A stretch of DNA of 37,727 nt, taken from the NCBI GenBank assembly GCA_030639305.1, contig DAOWCY010000052.1:1-37727 (forward strand), given 5' to 3'. How positions within the stretch are numbered: position 1 is the stretch's first letter; each line of letters starts with the position of its first letter. Position numbers and translations under genes: made by a program. The notes beneath the pieces are model-generated. The model saw only the letters and a program-made list of their open reading frames with translations. It searched no databases and was not told where the DNA came from. The stretch comes from JAGLQA01 sp023135565 (GTDB lineage: Bacteria; Acidobacteriota; Aminicenantia; UBA2199). Positions 1 to 7,576 of this stretch are shown here, one piece after another.

Positions 1-660
1 CAATAATGGGGGTTAGGGGAGCCTCCCCCTGGCCCTCGGAGAGCCACCGGAGGCATCTTTTCTCCTTAAAGCAACAGCATTGCAGGGACCTGCCGCGAAG
101 CGGCTTAACGCCACCCCACGCGCGTGGGGCCGCCGGAGGCAAAGAATGATTTAATTTCATCGTTTCCGAGTGAGGCTCGCATCATGATGGACTATCCTTA
201 TTGCCTACTTTCTCATTTGAAAATTTACAGGCAATTTTTTTGGGTTCCGCTTGCCTAACTTAAGGGTAAGCTACCGTCTTTAAGTGTCTGCTGTGCACTT
301 TCTGCCAATAATCTTAGATAATTACACCCAACGTCTTCCCCACTATCGAAGTTTTCCTATTGGCGGCAAAATACAAACTTGAAATCTAACCTTAACATAT
401 ATAAAAAAGGTTGTCAAGAAAAAAAATGAAAAAAAAGATAAGAAAAAAAAAGGCATCAGGCATCATGTGCCGGTATGCAGCGACCAATTAACGGGGGGCA
501 GTCATCATGACCCGCTGTGCATTGACCATTTAATGCGGGTCATTAATCATGTACTGGCGGAGGTAGGCCATGTACCGCCGGAGGCCCTTTCCTTTTAGCC
601 TGTCCGACCCCTATTTTTTGCTGCCTAAGCCACCCGCTTTGTGTAAATTCATGGTTAAAA
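1..660. other. Non-coding region with repeat fragment, A-rich tract and hairpins
   Basis: I find no convincing gene here. Positions about 80-145 hold a fragment of the dispersed GC-rich repeat (GCGAAGCGGCTTAACGCC, then GCCGCCGGAGGCAAAG). Positions 395-455 are strongly A-rich. An inverted repeat ATGACCCGC (507-515) / GCGGGTCAT (535-543) could form a 9-bp stem with a 19-nt loop. Just downstream CATGTAC-N3-GCGGAGG and CATGTACCGCCGGAGG are imperfect direct repeats (549-589). The stretch 241-380 contains several small inverted repeats (for example GGTAAGCTACC near 264) and could encode a structured RNA on either strand, but I recognise no known family. Confidence 0.4.
200..241 (+). terminator. Probable Rho-independent terminator
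   Basis: ATTGCCT (200-206) pairs with AGGCAAT (229-235); inside it TTTC and GAAA can extend the stem. A run of seven T follows (235-241). On + this would end a transcript entering from left of the window. The loop is longer than usual, so the call is moderate. Confidence 0.45.
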
Positions 661-684
661 TTAGAATCCTTGAGAAAAAATAAC

Positions 685-711
685 TTGACATATTTCTGCT
701 TTTCTTATAAT
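685..711 (+). promoter_or_regulatory. Candidate promoter for the methylamine cluster
   Basis: A perfect TTGACA (685-690) is followed by a perfect TATAAT (706-711). The spacer is only 15 bp, shorter than the usual 16-18. It is the best sigma-70-like signal upstream of mttB and would give a leader of about 365 nt. Confidence 0.5.
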
Positions 712-840
712 ATCCCTATATTATGATAATAAATTTTACGAAACCTCTGCCCGCCCGCTGCAATAACCGGGTAATGCTGGTTGCTTATGTGAACCGTTTT
801 ACCGGTCTATGATTTCCTGTCGTCGGCCGCAGCAAAAGTT

Positions 841-968
841 GCCTTCGGCGAGTCAGACCTTTTTGAAAAAAGGATGGCTCCAAAGGAAGAACGCAGTGCG
901 TTCACCCTAATTTGCTACCTTATTTTGCAGCAAATTCCTCCCAAAACTTTTGATAATTTAGAGGGTGA
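841..968 (+). repeat. Palindromic repeat copy split by a hairpin-rich insert, in the mttB leader
   Basis: The left half GCCTTCGGCGAGTCAGACC...TTTTTGAAAAAAGG (841-873) and the right part CCCAAAACTTTTG match the dispersed repeat found elsewhere (for example 4270-4340 in the opposite orientation). Between them are about 65 extra bases holding two good hairpins: GAACGC-AGT-GCGTTC (889-903) and AATTTGCT / AGCAAATT (909-916 / 929-936). It lies between the candidate promoter and mttB, so it would be transcribed as leader RNA. Confidence 0.5.
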
Positions 969-1053
969 GTGCGCCGAATCCCGCGTTGCGGCAAACGCTT
1001 TTTTCTCAAATTATACAGGATGTTAATAAAAACAAATAAAAGGAGGTGAAATA

Positions 1054-1092
1054 GTGAATATCCTTTTTAGAGAGGCTTTCGATGAAACATAA
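1054..1092 (+). other. Tiny ORF with strong SD overlapping the mttB start
   Basis: AGGAGGTGA at 1041-1048 is the best ribosome binding site in the region. It serves a GTG at 1054 that encodes only 12 residues (MNILFREAFDET) and stops at 1090-1092, 11 nt past the mttB ATG at 1082. It may be a leader ORF that couples translation to mttB, or mttB may use the SD at 1071. I cannot tell these apart from the sequence. Confidence 0.3.
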
Positions 1093-2557
1093 CGTTTTTG
1101 CCGGGCGAAACCTGACCGCGGGCTTAAGCTTGAATATCCTCAGCGACGACGAAGTCGAAGAGATTCATCTTGCTACCTTAGAAATACTCGAATATTCGGG
1201 CATTTTCGTAGAATTAGACGAGGCTTTCGACCTTTTCGAAGCAGGCGGCGCTTTAGTTGACCGGGATAAAAAAATCGTCAAAATCCCGGCCTATATGGTC
1301 GAAGACGCGATTCGTTCCGCTCCGGCAAAAATAGTGCTGGCCGGACGCGATCCCAAACACGACTTAGTGCTGGAAAGCACACGGGTGCATTTCACCAATT
1401 TCAGCGAAGGTGTGATCGTGGTTGACCCGCATACAGGCGAACGCCGCTCCCCGCTGAAATCGGATTTAGAAGATGCGGCCCGGGTAATCGACTATTTAGA
1501 TGAGGTCGATTTTTGCGAGAAAGCCCTGGGCGCCCACGATGTGAACCAGGAGACCGTACCGCTGCATAACGCCGAGGCGTTCCTGTCCAACACCACCAAA
1601 CACTGCGCTTTCGGGCCGGGAAACGGCAAGCTGTTAAAGAAAATAATCCGGATGGCTGCCGCCATAGTAGGCGGCGAAGATAAATTAAGAGAACGTCCCA
1701 TCGTTTCTTTTGCCACCTGCCCGGTAAGCCCGCTGAAGTTGATCGGTGACTGCTGTGAAATCATAATCGAATCGGCGCGTTCGCGCATGGCCTGTAATAT
1801 TCTTTCCATGGCTATGGCCGGGGGCACTTCGCCCGTTACCCTGGCCGGAACGCTGGTGACCCATAACGCGGAACTTTTGGGCGGTATAACTTTGCATCAA
1901 TTGGCAGGCAGGGGCGCGCCGGTGATTTACGGCAGTTCTACCACGGCCATGGATTTGCGGTTGGGCACAGCCTCTATCGGCACCCCGGAAGCGGCGCTGC
2001 TCAGTGGCGCGGTAGCCCGGATGGCAAGGCACTACAAAGTGCCCAGCTATGTAGGCGGCACGTAGGGGGACTGTAAAGTCACCGATGCCCAGGTTGGTCA
2101 TGAAAAAACTCTCACCGGATTGATACCCGCATTGGCAGGCGCCAATATGATATACGGTCTGGGGATGCTCGAGAGTGGTATTGTTTTCGATTATGGCCAA
2201 TTAGTATTGGATTGTGAATTTGTCCGTATGATTAAGCATGTGGTGAACGGTTTTGCCGTGAACGACGAAACCCTGGCTAAAGACGTTATCAAGGAGATCG
2301 GGCCGTTCGGTAATTTCCTGACTCACAAACATACGGTTGCCGGTATGAGGTCTCAATCTCGGGCGGAATTGATCGACCGCACCATGCGTGAGGAGTGGGT
2401 GGCTGCGGGTTCGGTTCCCATCCAGGAAAAAGCGATGCAAAAAGTACGATACATCCTGAAAACCCATAAGCCTACGCCGCTGCCTGAAGATGTGCGGGCG
2501 CAGATTCGCGCCATCGTCCGGGAGGCGGATGCAGCAGTTGGGAAATCAAAGAAATAA
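1082..2557 (+). CDS. mttB: Trimethylamine:corrinoid methyltransferase MttB, with in-frame amber (pyrrolysine) codon
   Basis: Catalyses methyl transfer from trimethylamine to the Co(I) corrinoid of a partner protein. The reading frame is 492 codons and is interrupted only by TAG at 2063-2065 (residue 328). The frame continues with the conserved sequence on both sides (SYVGGT-TAG-GDCKV, then LTGLIPALAGANMIYGLGMLESG). This matches the MttB family, about 495 aa with pyrrolysine near residue 334, so the product should be 491 aa with Pyl328. The ATG at 1082 has an SD-like GAGAGG at 1071-1076. A stronger AGGAGGTGA (1041-1048) precedes a GTG that opens a 12-codon ORF (1054-1092) overlapping this start, possibly for translational coupling. 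First gene of the cluster with mtbB and two corrinoid proteins. A gene caller without amber decoding would split it in two. Confidence 0.95.
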
Positions 2558-2572
2558 AACTCTAATAAGTTT

Positions 2573-2752
2573 GCCTTCGGCGACAAGGGGCGCTTTTTGA
2601 AAAAACTGCCCCTTGACCCCGCAAAAACTTTTGTTAAGCAAACGTTTGTGCCCTTTGCCAAACGTTTGGAAATTTGCTTGAACGTTGAGCTAAATAGAAG
2701 TTTTTGGAAGTCCAGAAACCTTTTTTCAAAAAGGTTTTTGGTCGCCGAAGGC
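2573..2752. repeat. Two divergent palindromic repeat copies between mttB and mtbB
   Basis: Copy one, 2573-2634, runs GCCTTCGGCGACAAGGGG through a nested hairpin (GGGGC...TTTTTGAAAAA...GCCCC) to CCCCGCAAAAACTTTTG. Copy two, about 2697-2752, is inverted and of the shorter-hairpin type (AGTTTTTGGAAGTCCAG, AAACC-TTTTTTCAAAAA-GGTTT, TCGCCGAAGGC). Together they fill almost the whole gap. AGGAG of the mtbB ribosome binding site comes directly after the second copy. Confidence 0.75.
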
Positions 2753-2771
2753 AAAAAAAAAGGAGAACGTT

Positions 2772-4178
2772 ATGAAAGATAAAATCCTGATCAGGATGGG
2801 AGACGGCGAACGAGTCACGCTGTCTGCCGATGAAATCAAAGAAGACATCCGCGCCGGAACGCAGGATGCAGCCCGCCGGGGCCGGATTCCCGAAATGACC
2901 GCGCCGGAACAGGAGCAGCTTTTCGAAATTATGGCCGACCCCTCCAGGGTAGTGGGCGTATCTCCCGGCGAAGAGGTGATCGTCACCGACGACGGCTGCA
3001 GTATGAGTTTTTACTCCGGCCAGGACGGGGGCGGCGTGGGCGTGCCTATGAGCCGCATGCAGGCTATCCTAACATATGAGCGGGCCTGCGGCGCGGACAC
3101 TACTTCCATGGGCCACAGCGATTACAGTTATAAACCCGTAAAACCCATCATCAATTACGAAATGAACGAGTATTACAATATCTCCATGATGACCACTGCT
3201 CCTTTCTTCTACGGCGCTCAGCCCAACTTGGGACTCTATTACCGGCCGGACGGCCCCTGTCCCAACCCGGCGGAGCTCCTGCCGGCGGGCAAAATCAAAG
3301 AAGCCAGGGCTGCCCAGGAAGAAGCCTGCGAGCACCTGAAAAAAGATTTAGTTTTTGTCGGCAAGAAATTAGCCGGGGTAGGGTGTGAAGGGCTTAATTT
3401 CGACACCTGCGGTTCAGCCGGTGACGCCGATTTCCTGGCCGCGCTGCTGGCGCTGCGGGAGCTGCGGCAAGAAGTGCCGCAAATGCCTATTATTATGGGC
3501 AGTTCCGGTGAATTTGTCATCGGCATGCATGGGGAAGTAACTTTTGACGGCCGGCGTTTGGCCGGGATGTATCCCCATGAGCAGGTCAAAGTAGTGGAAG
3601 CAGCCGGAGCTTGTATTTACGGCATGGCGGTGAACACTAATACCAGCGAATCTACGGCCTGGAACCTGGCCCGGGCGGTTACTTTTTGCAAGGCCGCGGT
3701 GGAAGCGGCGGATATTCCCGTGCATGTGAATGTAGGCATGGGCGTCGGCGGAGTGCCGATGATGGAGCAGCCGCCCGTAGACAGTGTGTCCAGGGTGTCG
3801 AAATCCTTAGTGCAGATCGGGAAAGCGGACGGCCTGTAGATAGGCGTAGGCGACCCCTTCGGGATGCACCTGGCACATATAATGTCTTCAGGAATGGGGG
3901 GTCTGCGAACCGCCGGAGACCTGGTAGGTTGGATGCAGATGACCCGCAAAATGAAGATTAATGAGGCCAAAAAGTATGTAGCGCAGAAATTGGGAATCGA
4001 AGTTTTCGACCTGACTAATGAGGAAGTGATGCGTCAAACCAGGGAGGACCTGGGGATCGGTGTTGTGACTTCCGTGGCGGGCAGTCCCAAGGGCATGCGT
4101 GCAAAGATAAAGATTGCCGAACTTTTGGACATTCATATCAATTCGGTAGATTTATTCTTGTCACAGGTTAAGCTGTGA
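2772..4178 (+). CDS. mtbB: Dimethylamine:corrinoid methyltransferase MtbB, with in-frame amber (pyrrolysine) codon
   Basis: Transfers a methyl group from dimethylamine to a cognate corrinoid protein. The frame is 469 codons with one TAG at 3837-3839, which is residue 356. Known MtbB proteins are about 467 aa with pyrrolysine at residue 356, an exact fit in length and position. The frame continues after TAG as IGVGDPFGMHLAHIMSSGMG and ends with TGA at 4178. The start has AAAGGAG 11-13 nt upstream. Adjacent mttB and downstream corrinoid genes support one methylamine pathway. The 3' part would be miscalled as a separate 104-aa protein, and the 5' part as a truncated 355-aa protein, if TAG were read as stop. 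Confidence 0.96.
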
Positions 4179-4184
4179 TGAGAA

Positions 4185-4391
4185 AAAAACATGAGTGAAC
4201 AAATATTTGCGGCAGCAGGGGTGCGGCGCACCCAGCCTATGAGGAGCGTTTTTCAGAGTAGAAAAGCGTATCGCTCAACAAAAGTTTTTGGAGGTGTCGG
4301 AACCTTTTTTCAAAAAGGTTCTGACTCGCCGAAGGCAAATCTGGAGGTTAAATAAAAAAACATGAGTGAAAAAATATTTGCAGCAGCAGCG
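4185..4391 (+). repeat. 35-bp direct duplication of the corrinoid gene's 5' end around a repeat element
   Basis: AAAAAACATGAGTGAA... at 4185-4219 is repeated with two mismatches at 4356-4390, an offset of exactly 171 bases. The second copy is the real start of the corrinoid gene at 4362. The first copy reads MSEQIFAAAG and then runs into repeat sequence. Between them lies a palindromic repeat copy (about 4270-4340: AAAAGTTTTTGGAGG, AACCTTTTTTCAAAAAGGTT, CGCCGAAGGC). This looks like an insertion that duplicated its target, or a partial tandem duplication of the gene start. Confidence 0.7.
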
Positions 4392-5003
4392 GAAGCCATC
4401 GAGCAAGGCGACGCCGATAGAGCAGCGCAGATTGCCGAGCAGGGCTTATCCCAGGGTATAAACGGCATGGAACTTTTGACTAAAGGTTTTGTCGCGGGCA
4501 TCAACAAAGTAGGCGATCTTTTCGGTGAAGGGAGGTTATTTCTCCCGGAACTGATGATGTCGGCCACAGCCATGCAGAAAGTAACCGACATAATTAACGC
4601 AACTTTTCCAGCCGGGAAAAGGGAGGCCCGGGGCAGAGTGCTTTTAGGAACCGTAGAAGGCGACCTGCATGATATCGGCAAGACCATCGTCGCCGCTTTG
4701 TTTAAAGCCAACGGCTTCGAAGTGAAAGACTTAGGCCGGGATGTCCCGGCAAAGCGGTTCATCGAAGAGGCTGAGGCTTTCGGCGCCCACATCATCGGCA
4801 GCAGCGCCCTGTTGACTACTACCATGGTGGTGCAGAAAGAATTGGAACAAGAGCTAAAAAAAGCAGGTTTGAAAGACAAGTATAAAACCATGGTAGGCGG
4901 CGCGCCGGTGACGCAGCGTTGGGCCGGTCGTATCGGGGCCGATGCTTATGCGGAGGATGCCGGAGAAGGCGTACGCAAAGCCATGGAAATGATTAAAAAA
5001 TGA
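4362..5003 (+). CDS. Methylamine corrinoid protein 1 (MtbC/MttC family)
   Basis: Small cobalamin-binding methyl carrier that accepts methyl from MttB or MtbB. 213 aa, typical of the family (about 210-220). An N-terminal four-helix cap (residues about 1-88, with GINKVGDLFGEGRLFLPELM) precedes a Rossmann B12-binding domain. The lower-ligand motif DxHxxG is DLHDIG at 101-106, so His103 would coordinate cobalt. Further family signatures are SALLTTT and VGGAPV. The SD GGAGG (4342-4346) is unusually far from the ATG. That is consistent with the 5' end having been disturbed by the insertion noted just upstream. Which methyltransferase it serves cannot be read from sequence. Confidence 0.92.
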   Translation: MSEKIFAAAAEAIEQGDADRAAQIAEQGLSQGINGMELLTKGFVAGINKVGDLFGEGRLFLPELMMSATAMQKVTDIINATFPAGKREARGRVLLGTVEGDLHDIGKTIVAALFKANGFEVKDLGRDVPAKRFIEEAEAFGAHIIGSSALLTTTMVVQKELEQELKKAGLKDKYKTMVGGAPVTQRWAGRIGADAYAEDAGEGVRKAMEMIKK

Positions 5004-5087
5004 GTGATGAGAAACGAATTATGAGTGATGAATGATGAGACGAGCTATACCATCAATGAAAAACTGGAAAAGAGTGTCACTATGGGA

Positions 5088-5160
5088 CTCAACAAAAGTT
5101 TTTGCGGGGGTCCAGGGGGCAGTATTTTCAAAAAGCGCCCTCTGGCCGCCGGAGGCAAGG
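5088..5160 (-). repeat. Palindromic repeat copy between the two corrinoid genes
   Basis: Inverted copy of the long-hairpin type: CAACAAAAGTTTTTGCGGGG, then CAGGGGGC...GCCCTCTG around TTTTCAAAAA, ending GCCGCCGGAGGC. It matches 2573-2634 and 13624-13690 read on the other strand. The ribosome binding site AGGAG of the next gene follows immediately. Confidence 0.75.
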
Positions 5161-5170
5161 AGAATAAGAA

Positions 5171-5809
5171 ATGAATATATTCGAGCAAATTTCCGATTAC
5201 CTGAACCAGGGTGACGAAGATAAGGTAGCGGAACTTACAGATCGAGCTATAGCACAAGAAATAGCAGCCAAAACCATACTCGATGAAGGCTTGATAGCCG
5301 GCATGGAAATCATGGGGGCAAAATTCAAGAAACACGAAGTGTTCCTGCCCGAAGTGCTGCTGGCAGCCAAAGCCATGCATGCCGGTATGACGAAATTAAA
5401 ACCTTTGTTGATCCGGGAAGGCATTCCCGCAAAAGGTAAAGTCGTATTAGGAACCGTAGCAGGGGATCTCCACGACATCGGCAAGAACTTAGTCGGTATC
5501 ATGCTCAAAGGAGCAGGCTATGAGGTGATCGATATCGGCCATGACGCAAAGCCTCAGCTTTTTATCGACACCGCGAAAAAAGAGGACGCCCGGGTTATCG
5601 GCATGTCGGCGCTGCTGACCACCACCATGCCCATGATGAGAAAGGTGGTGGAACTGCTTAAAGAGGATAACCCCGGCGGCAAAATAAAGACCATGGTGGG
5701 CGGAGCGCCGGTTTCTAAGGATTATGCCGCGGAGATCGGAGCCGACGCTTACGGTTATGACGGCGCCAATGCCGTCCAATGTGTAGAAGAGCTTATTGCA
5801 GGAGGATAA
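5171..5809 (+). CDS. Methylamine corrinoid protein 2 (MtbC/MttC family)
   Basis: Second cobalamin methyl carrier, 212 aa. The helical cap is at residues about 1-85 (LIAGMEIMGAKFKKHEVFLPEVL). The B12-binding domain has DLHDIG at 99-104 (His101 as predicted cobalt ligand), followed by SALLTTT and VGGAPV. It is clearly paralogous to the preceding corrinoid protein but well diverged, which fits separate partners for the tri- and dimethylamine enzymes. The SD AAGGAG lies 10 nt before the ATG. Its stop TAA (5807-5809) is one base before the start of the homocysteine methyltransferase gene, whose SD lies inside this gene, so the two are probably translationally coupled. Confidence 0.92.
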   Translation: MNIFEQISDYLNQGDEDKVAELTDRAIAQEIAAKTILDEGLIAGMEIMGAKFKKHEVFLPEVLLAAKAMHAGMTKLKPLLIREGIPAKGKVVLGTVAGDLHDIGKNLVGIMLKGAGYEVIDIGHDAKPQLFIDTAKKEDARVIGMSALLTTTMPMMRKVVELLKEDNPGGKIKTMVGGAPVSKDYAAEIGADAYGYDGANAVQCVEELIAGG

Positions 5810-5810
5810 A

Positions 5811-6701
5811 ATGAAAACATTTTTAGAACGAATTAAAAACGGCGATGTGCTGGTAGGTGACGGCGCCATGGGTTCTTTTTTGATGGACATGGCCGGTGAC
5901 CTGATTAAAGGCACCAGTCCTGAAGTCGTCAACCTTTCCAAACCGGAAGTTTTAGAACAGGTGGCGAAAATGTATTTCGACGCCGGGGCAGACCTCATCC
6001 AGACCAATACTTTCGGCGGTTCGCCTTTGAAGCTTGCGGACTATAAAATGGAAGATAAAACCGAAGAGATCAACCGGGCTGCTGTACAGGCAGTGAGGAA
6101 AGTAACCGGTAACAAGGCTTATATCTCTGCTTCCGTAGGACCTTCCGGTAAAATGTTAAAACCTTTAGGCCCGGTAAGTGAAGTACAGATGTTCGATAAT
6201 TTCTACCGGCAGATAAAAGTGCTGGTTGAAGAGGGAGTGGATATTTTGTGTATCGAAACCATGACCGATATAAAGGAAGCGGTATTAGCTCTCAAGGCAG
6301 CCAGGGACATTTCCAAAACCATCCCCGTGATGTCTACCATGACCTATAATCCTTCGCCCCGGGGATTTTTTACAATAATGGGTGTTAACGTAGAGAAAGC
6401 GGCCAGGGAGCTGGCGGAGTTTGGGGCAAACCTGGTGGGTTCCAACTGCGGCAACGGTATCGAGAATATGGTACTGATTGCCCGGGAATACAAAAAATAC
6501 AGCAAACTGCCGCTAATTATCCAGGCTAATGCCGGGCTACCGGAATTGCAGGATGATAAACCGGTTTACCCCGAAAACCCGGAATTTATGGCCGGGCAGG
6601 CGTTTGAATTGATAGACGCGGGGGTGCAGGTTGTGGGCGGCTGCTGCGGCACCACGCCCGAGCATATTCGCGCTTTCCGCCGGACTGTGGATAACATGTG
6701 A
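5811..6701 (+). CDS. Homocysteine S-methyltransferase domain protein (MetH N-terminal-like)
   Basis: 296 aa, starting at ATG 5811 with GGAGG at 5801-5805; a TTG at 5796 in the same frame is a poorer start. The fold is the zinc homocysteine-methyltransferase barrel: GDGAMGSFL near the N-terminus, QTNTFGGSPLKL, GPSG, and the three zinc cysteines in GSNCGNG and GGCCGTTPEH. It has no cobalamin or folate domain, so it needs a separate methyl carrier. Sitting one base after a methylamine corrinoid gene, it probably takes methyl from that protein and makes methionine from homocysteine. The alternative is methyl transfer to another thiol or to tetrahydrofolate through an unknown partner. Methanogens use MtbA and coenzyme M at this step. 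Confidence 0.88.
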   Translation: MKTFLERIKNGDVLVGDGAMGSFLMDMAGDLIKGTSPEVVNLSKPEVLEQVAKMYFDAGADLIQTNTFGGSPLKLADYKMEDKTEEINRAAVQAVRKVTGNKAYISASVGPSGKMLKPLGPVSEVQMFDNFYRQIKVLVEEGVDILCIETMTDIKEAVLALKAARDISKTIPVMSTMTYNPSPRGFFTIMGVNVEKAARELAEFGANLVGSNCGNGIENMVLIAREYKKYSKLPLIIQANAGLPELQDDKPVYPENPEFMAGQAFELIDAGVQVVGGCCGTTPEHIRAFRRTVDNM

Positions 6702-6755
6702 TCTTTCGCTTAATAAAAGTTTTGATCAAACTTTTTCATCCCCGCGCCGCGGGTT

Positions 6756-6784
6756 TTGTTTTATAACCTTGATCCTGGTATAAT
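6756..6784 (+). promoter_or_regulatory. Promoter for the flavoprotein gene
   Basis: TTGTTT (6756-6761) and a perfect TATAAT (6779-6784) are separated by 17 bp and lie 20 bases before the ATG at 6804. This separates the gene from the methylamine operon. Confidence 0.6.
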
Positions 6785-6803
6785 GGTATTCCCGGAGGTT
6801 AAA

Positions 6804-7292
6804 ATGGTTAGATACCATATGAACAAAAAAGAGAACGAAATAACCGGTCAACAAGAATTAAAAGAGATTATCAGCCGCGGGAAATTTGCGACCCTCTCTT
6901 TGTGCCGCCACAATGAACCCTATATCCTGACCATGAATTACGGTTTCGATAAAGGAAAAAACGCCCTCTATTTTCACACATCGCAAAAGGGTTTGAAAAT
7001 GGATTTCATTCATCGGAATCCCAATGTGTGCGGCACTATAATCGAAGACCTGGGCTATAAAATGGGGGAGTGCGACCATGCTTACCGCTCGGTTGTGTTC
7101 TGGGGTATGCTGCATGTGGTAGAGGAGTTGGAGGAAAAAAAAGAGGGCATGGAAATCCTGCTAAGCCATTTAGAAGAGAACCCGGAAGAAATCAGAACTC
7201 GACTCTTAAAAGACGATCGCGTCTATGAAAAAAGAAATATGGCGGTGCTGCGGTTGGACATCCATGAGATCAGTGGAAAACAAGGCCAGTAA
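6804..7292 (+). CDS. Pyridoxamine 5'-phosphate oxidase-family (Nim-like) flavin-binding protein
   Basis: 162 aa from ATG 6804, chosen because GGAGG at 6794-6798 sits 5 bases upstream; an in-frame TTG at 6756 falls inside the promoter. The split-barrel pattern is seen in GKFATLSLCRHNEPYILTMNYGFD, LYFHTSQKGLKMDFIHRNPNVC and YRSVVFWGMLHVVEE, as in the NimA/PNPOx-like FMN-binding family. Substrate is unknown; relatives bind FMN, F420 or haem and reduce small molecules. It has its own promoter and no evident link to the methylamine genes. Confidence 0.8.
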   Translation: MVRYHMNKKENEITGQQELKEIISRGKFATLSLCRHNEPYILTMNYGFDKGKNALYFHTSQKGLKMDFIHRNPNVCGTIIEDLGYKMGECDHAYRSVVFWGMLHVVEELEEKKEGMEILLSHLEENPEEIRTRLLKDDRVYEKRNMAVLRLDIHEISGKQGQ

Positions 7293-7319
7293 CTGAAACC
7301 GGCGGCAACCATGCAAAAG

Positions 7320-7515
7320 CGTACAAAATTCTTGACGGAGCGTATCGTTCAGCAAAAGTTTTGGGAGTCCAGAAGGGGACTGCGTCCCCAGCCTATAAGC
7401 CGCTTCGCGGCAGGAGCCAACGATGGCCGTTTATTGAGTAGATAAGTGTATCGCTCAGCAAAAGTTTTGGGAGTTCAGAACCCTTTTTCAAAAGGGTTTT
7501 GGCCGCCGGAGGCAA
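7320..7515. repeat. Repeat-filled gap between convergent genes
   Basis: Two partial copies of the dispersed repeat in the same orientation: about 7345-7415 (CAGCAAAAGTTTTGGGAGTCCAG, then AGCCTATAAGCCGCTTCGCGGCAGG) and about 7450-7515 (CAGCAAAAGTTTTGGGAGTTCAG, AACCCTTTTTCAAAAGGGTT, GGCCGCCGGAGGC). The hairpins may act as terminators for the convergent genes on each side. Confidence 0.6.
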
Positions 7516-7576
7516 AATTTCACACCGCTGCCCTGTTTCGCAGAAAATAAAAAAAATCCATAAAGCCCGGCGGCAA

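Noticed and set aside
1685..2200. 171-aa minus-strand ORF
   Set aside because: Antisense shadow of mttB with no start signals or recognisable pattern.
2120..2557. Separate 145-aa MttB-like protein
   Set aside because: In frame with mttB past the TAG at 2063-2065; it is the C-terminal part of one protein.
3686..3961. 91-aa Arg/Gly-rich ORF on +
   Set aside because: Shadow in another frame of mtbB, with composition typical of an out-of-frame GC-rich reading.
3864..4178. Separate 104-aa protein after mtbB
   Set aside because: Same frame as mtbB, and continues it directly after the pyrrolysine TAG at 3837-3839.
6690..6760. tRNA-Pyl or other tRNA near the methylamine cluster
   Set aside because: No cloverleaf with a CUA anticodon could be folded by eye here or elsewhere in the window; the recurring GATTCTAAAT strings belong to the dispersed repeat.
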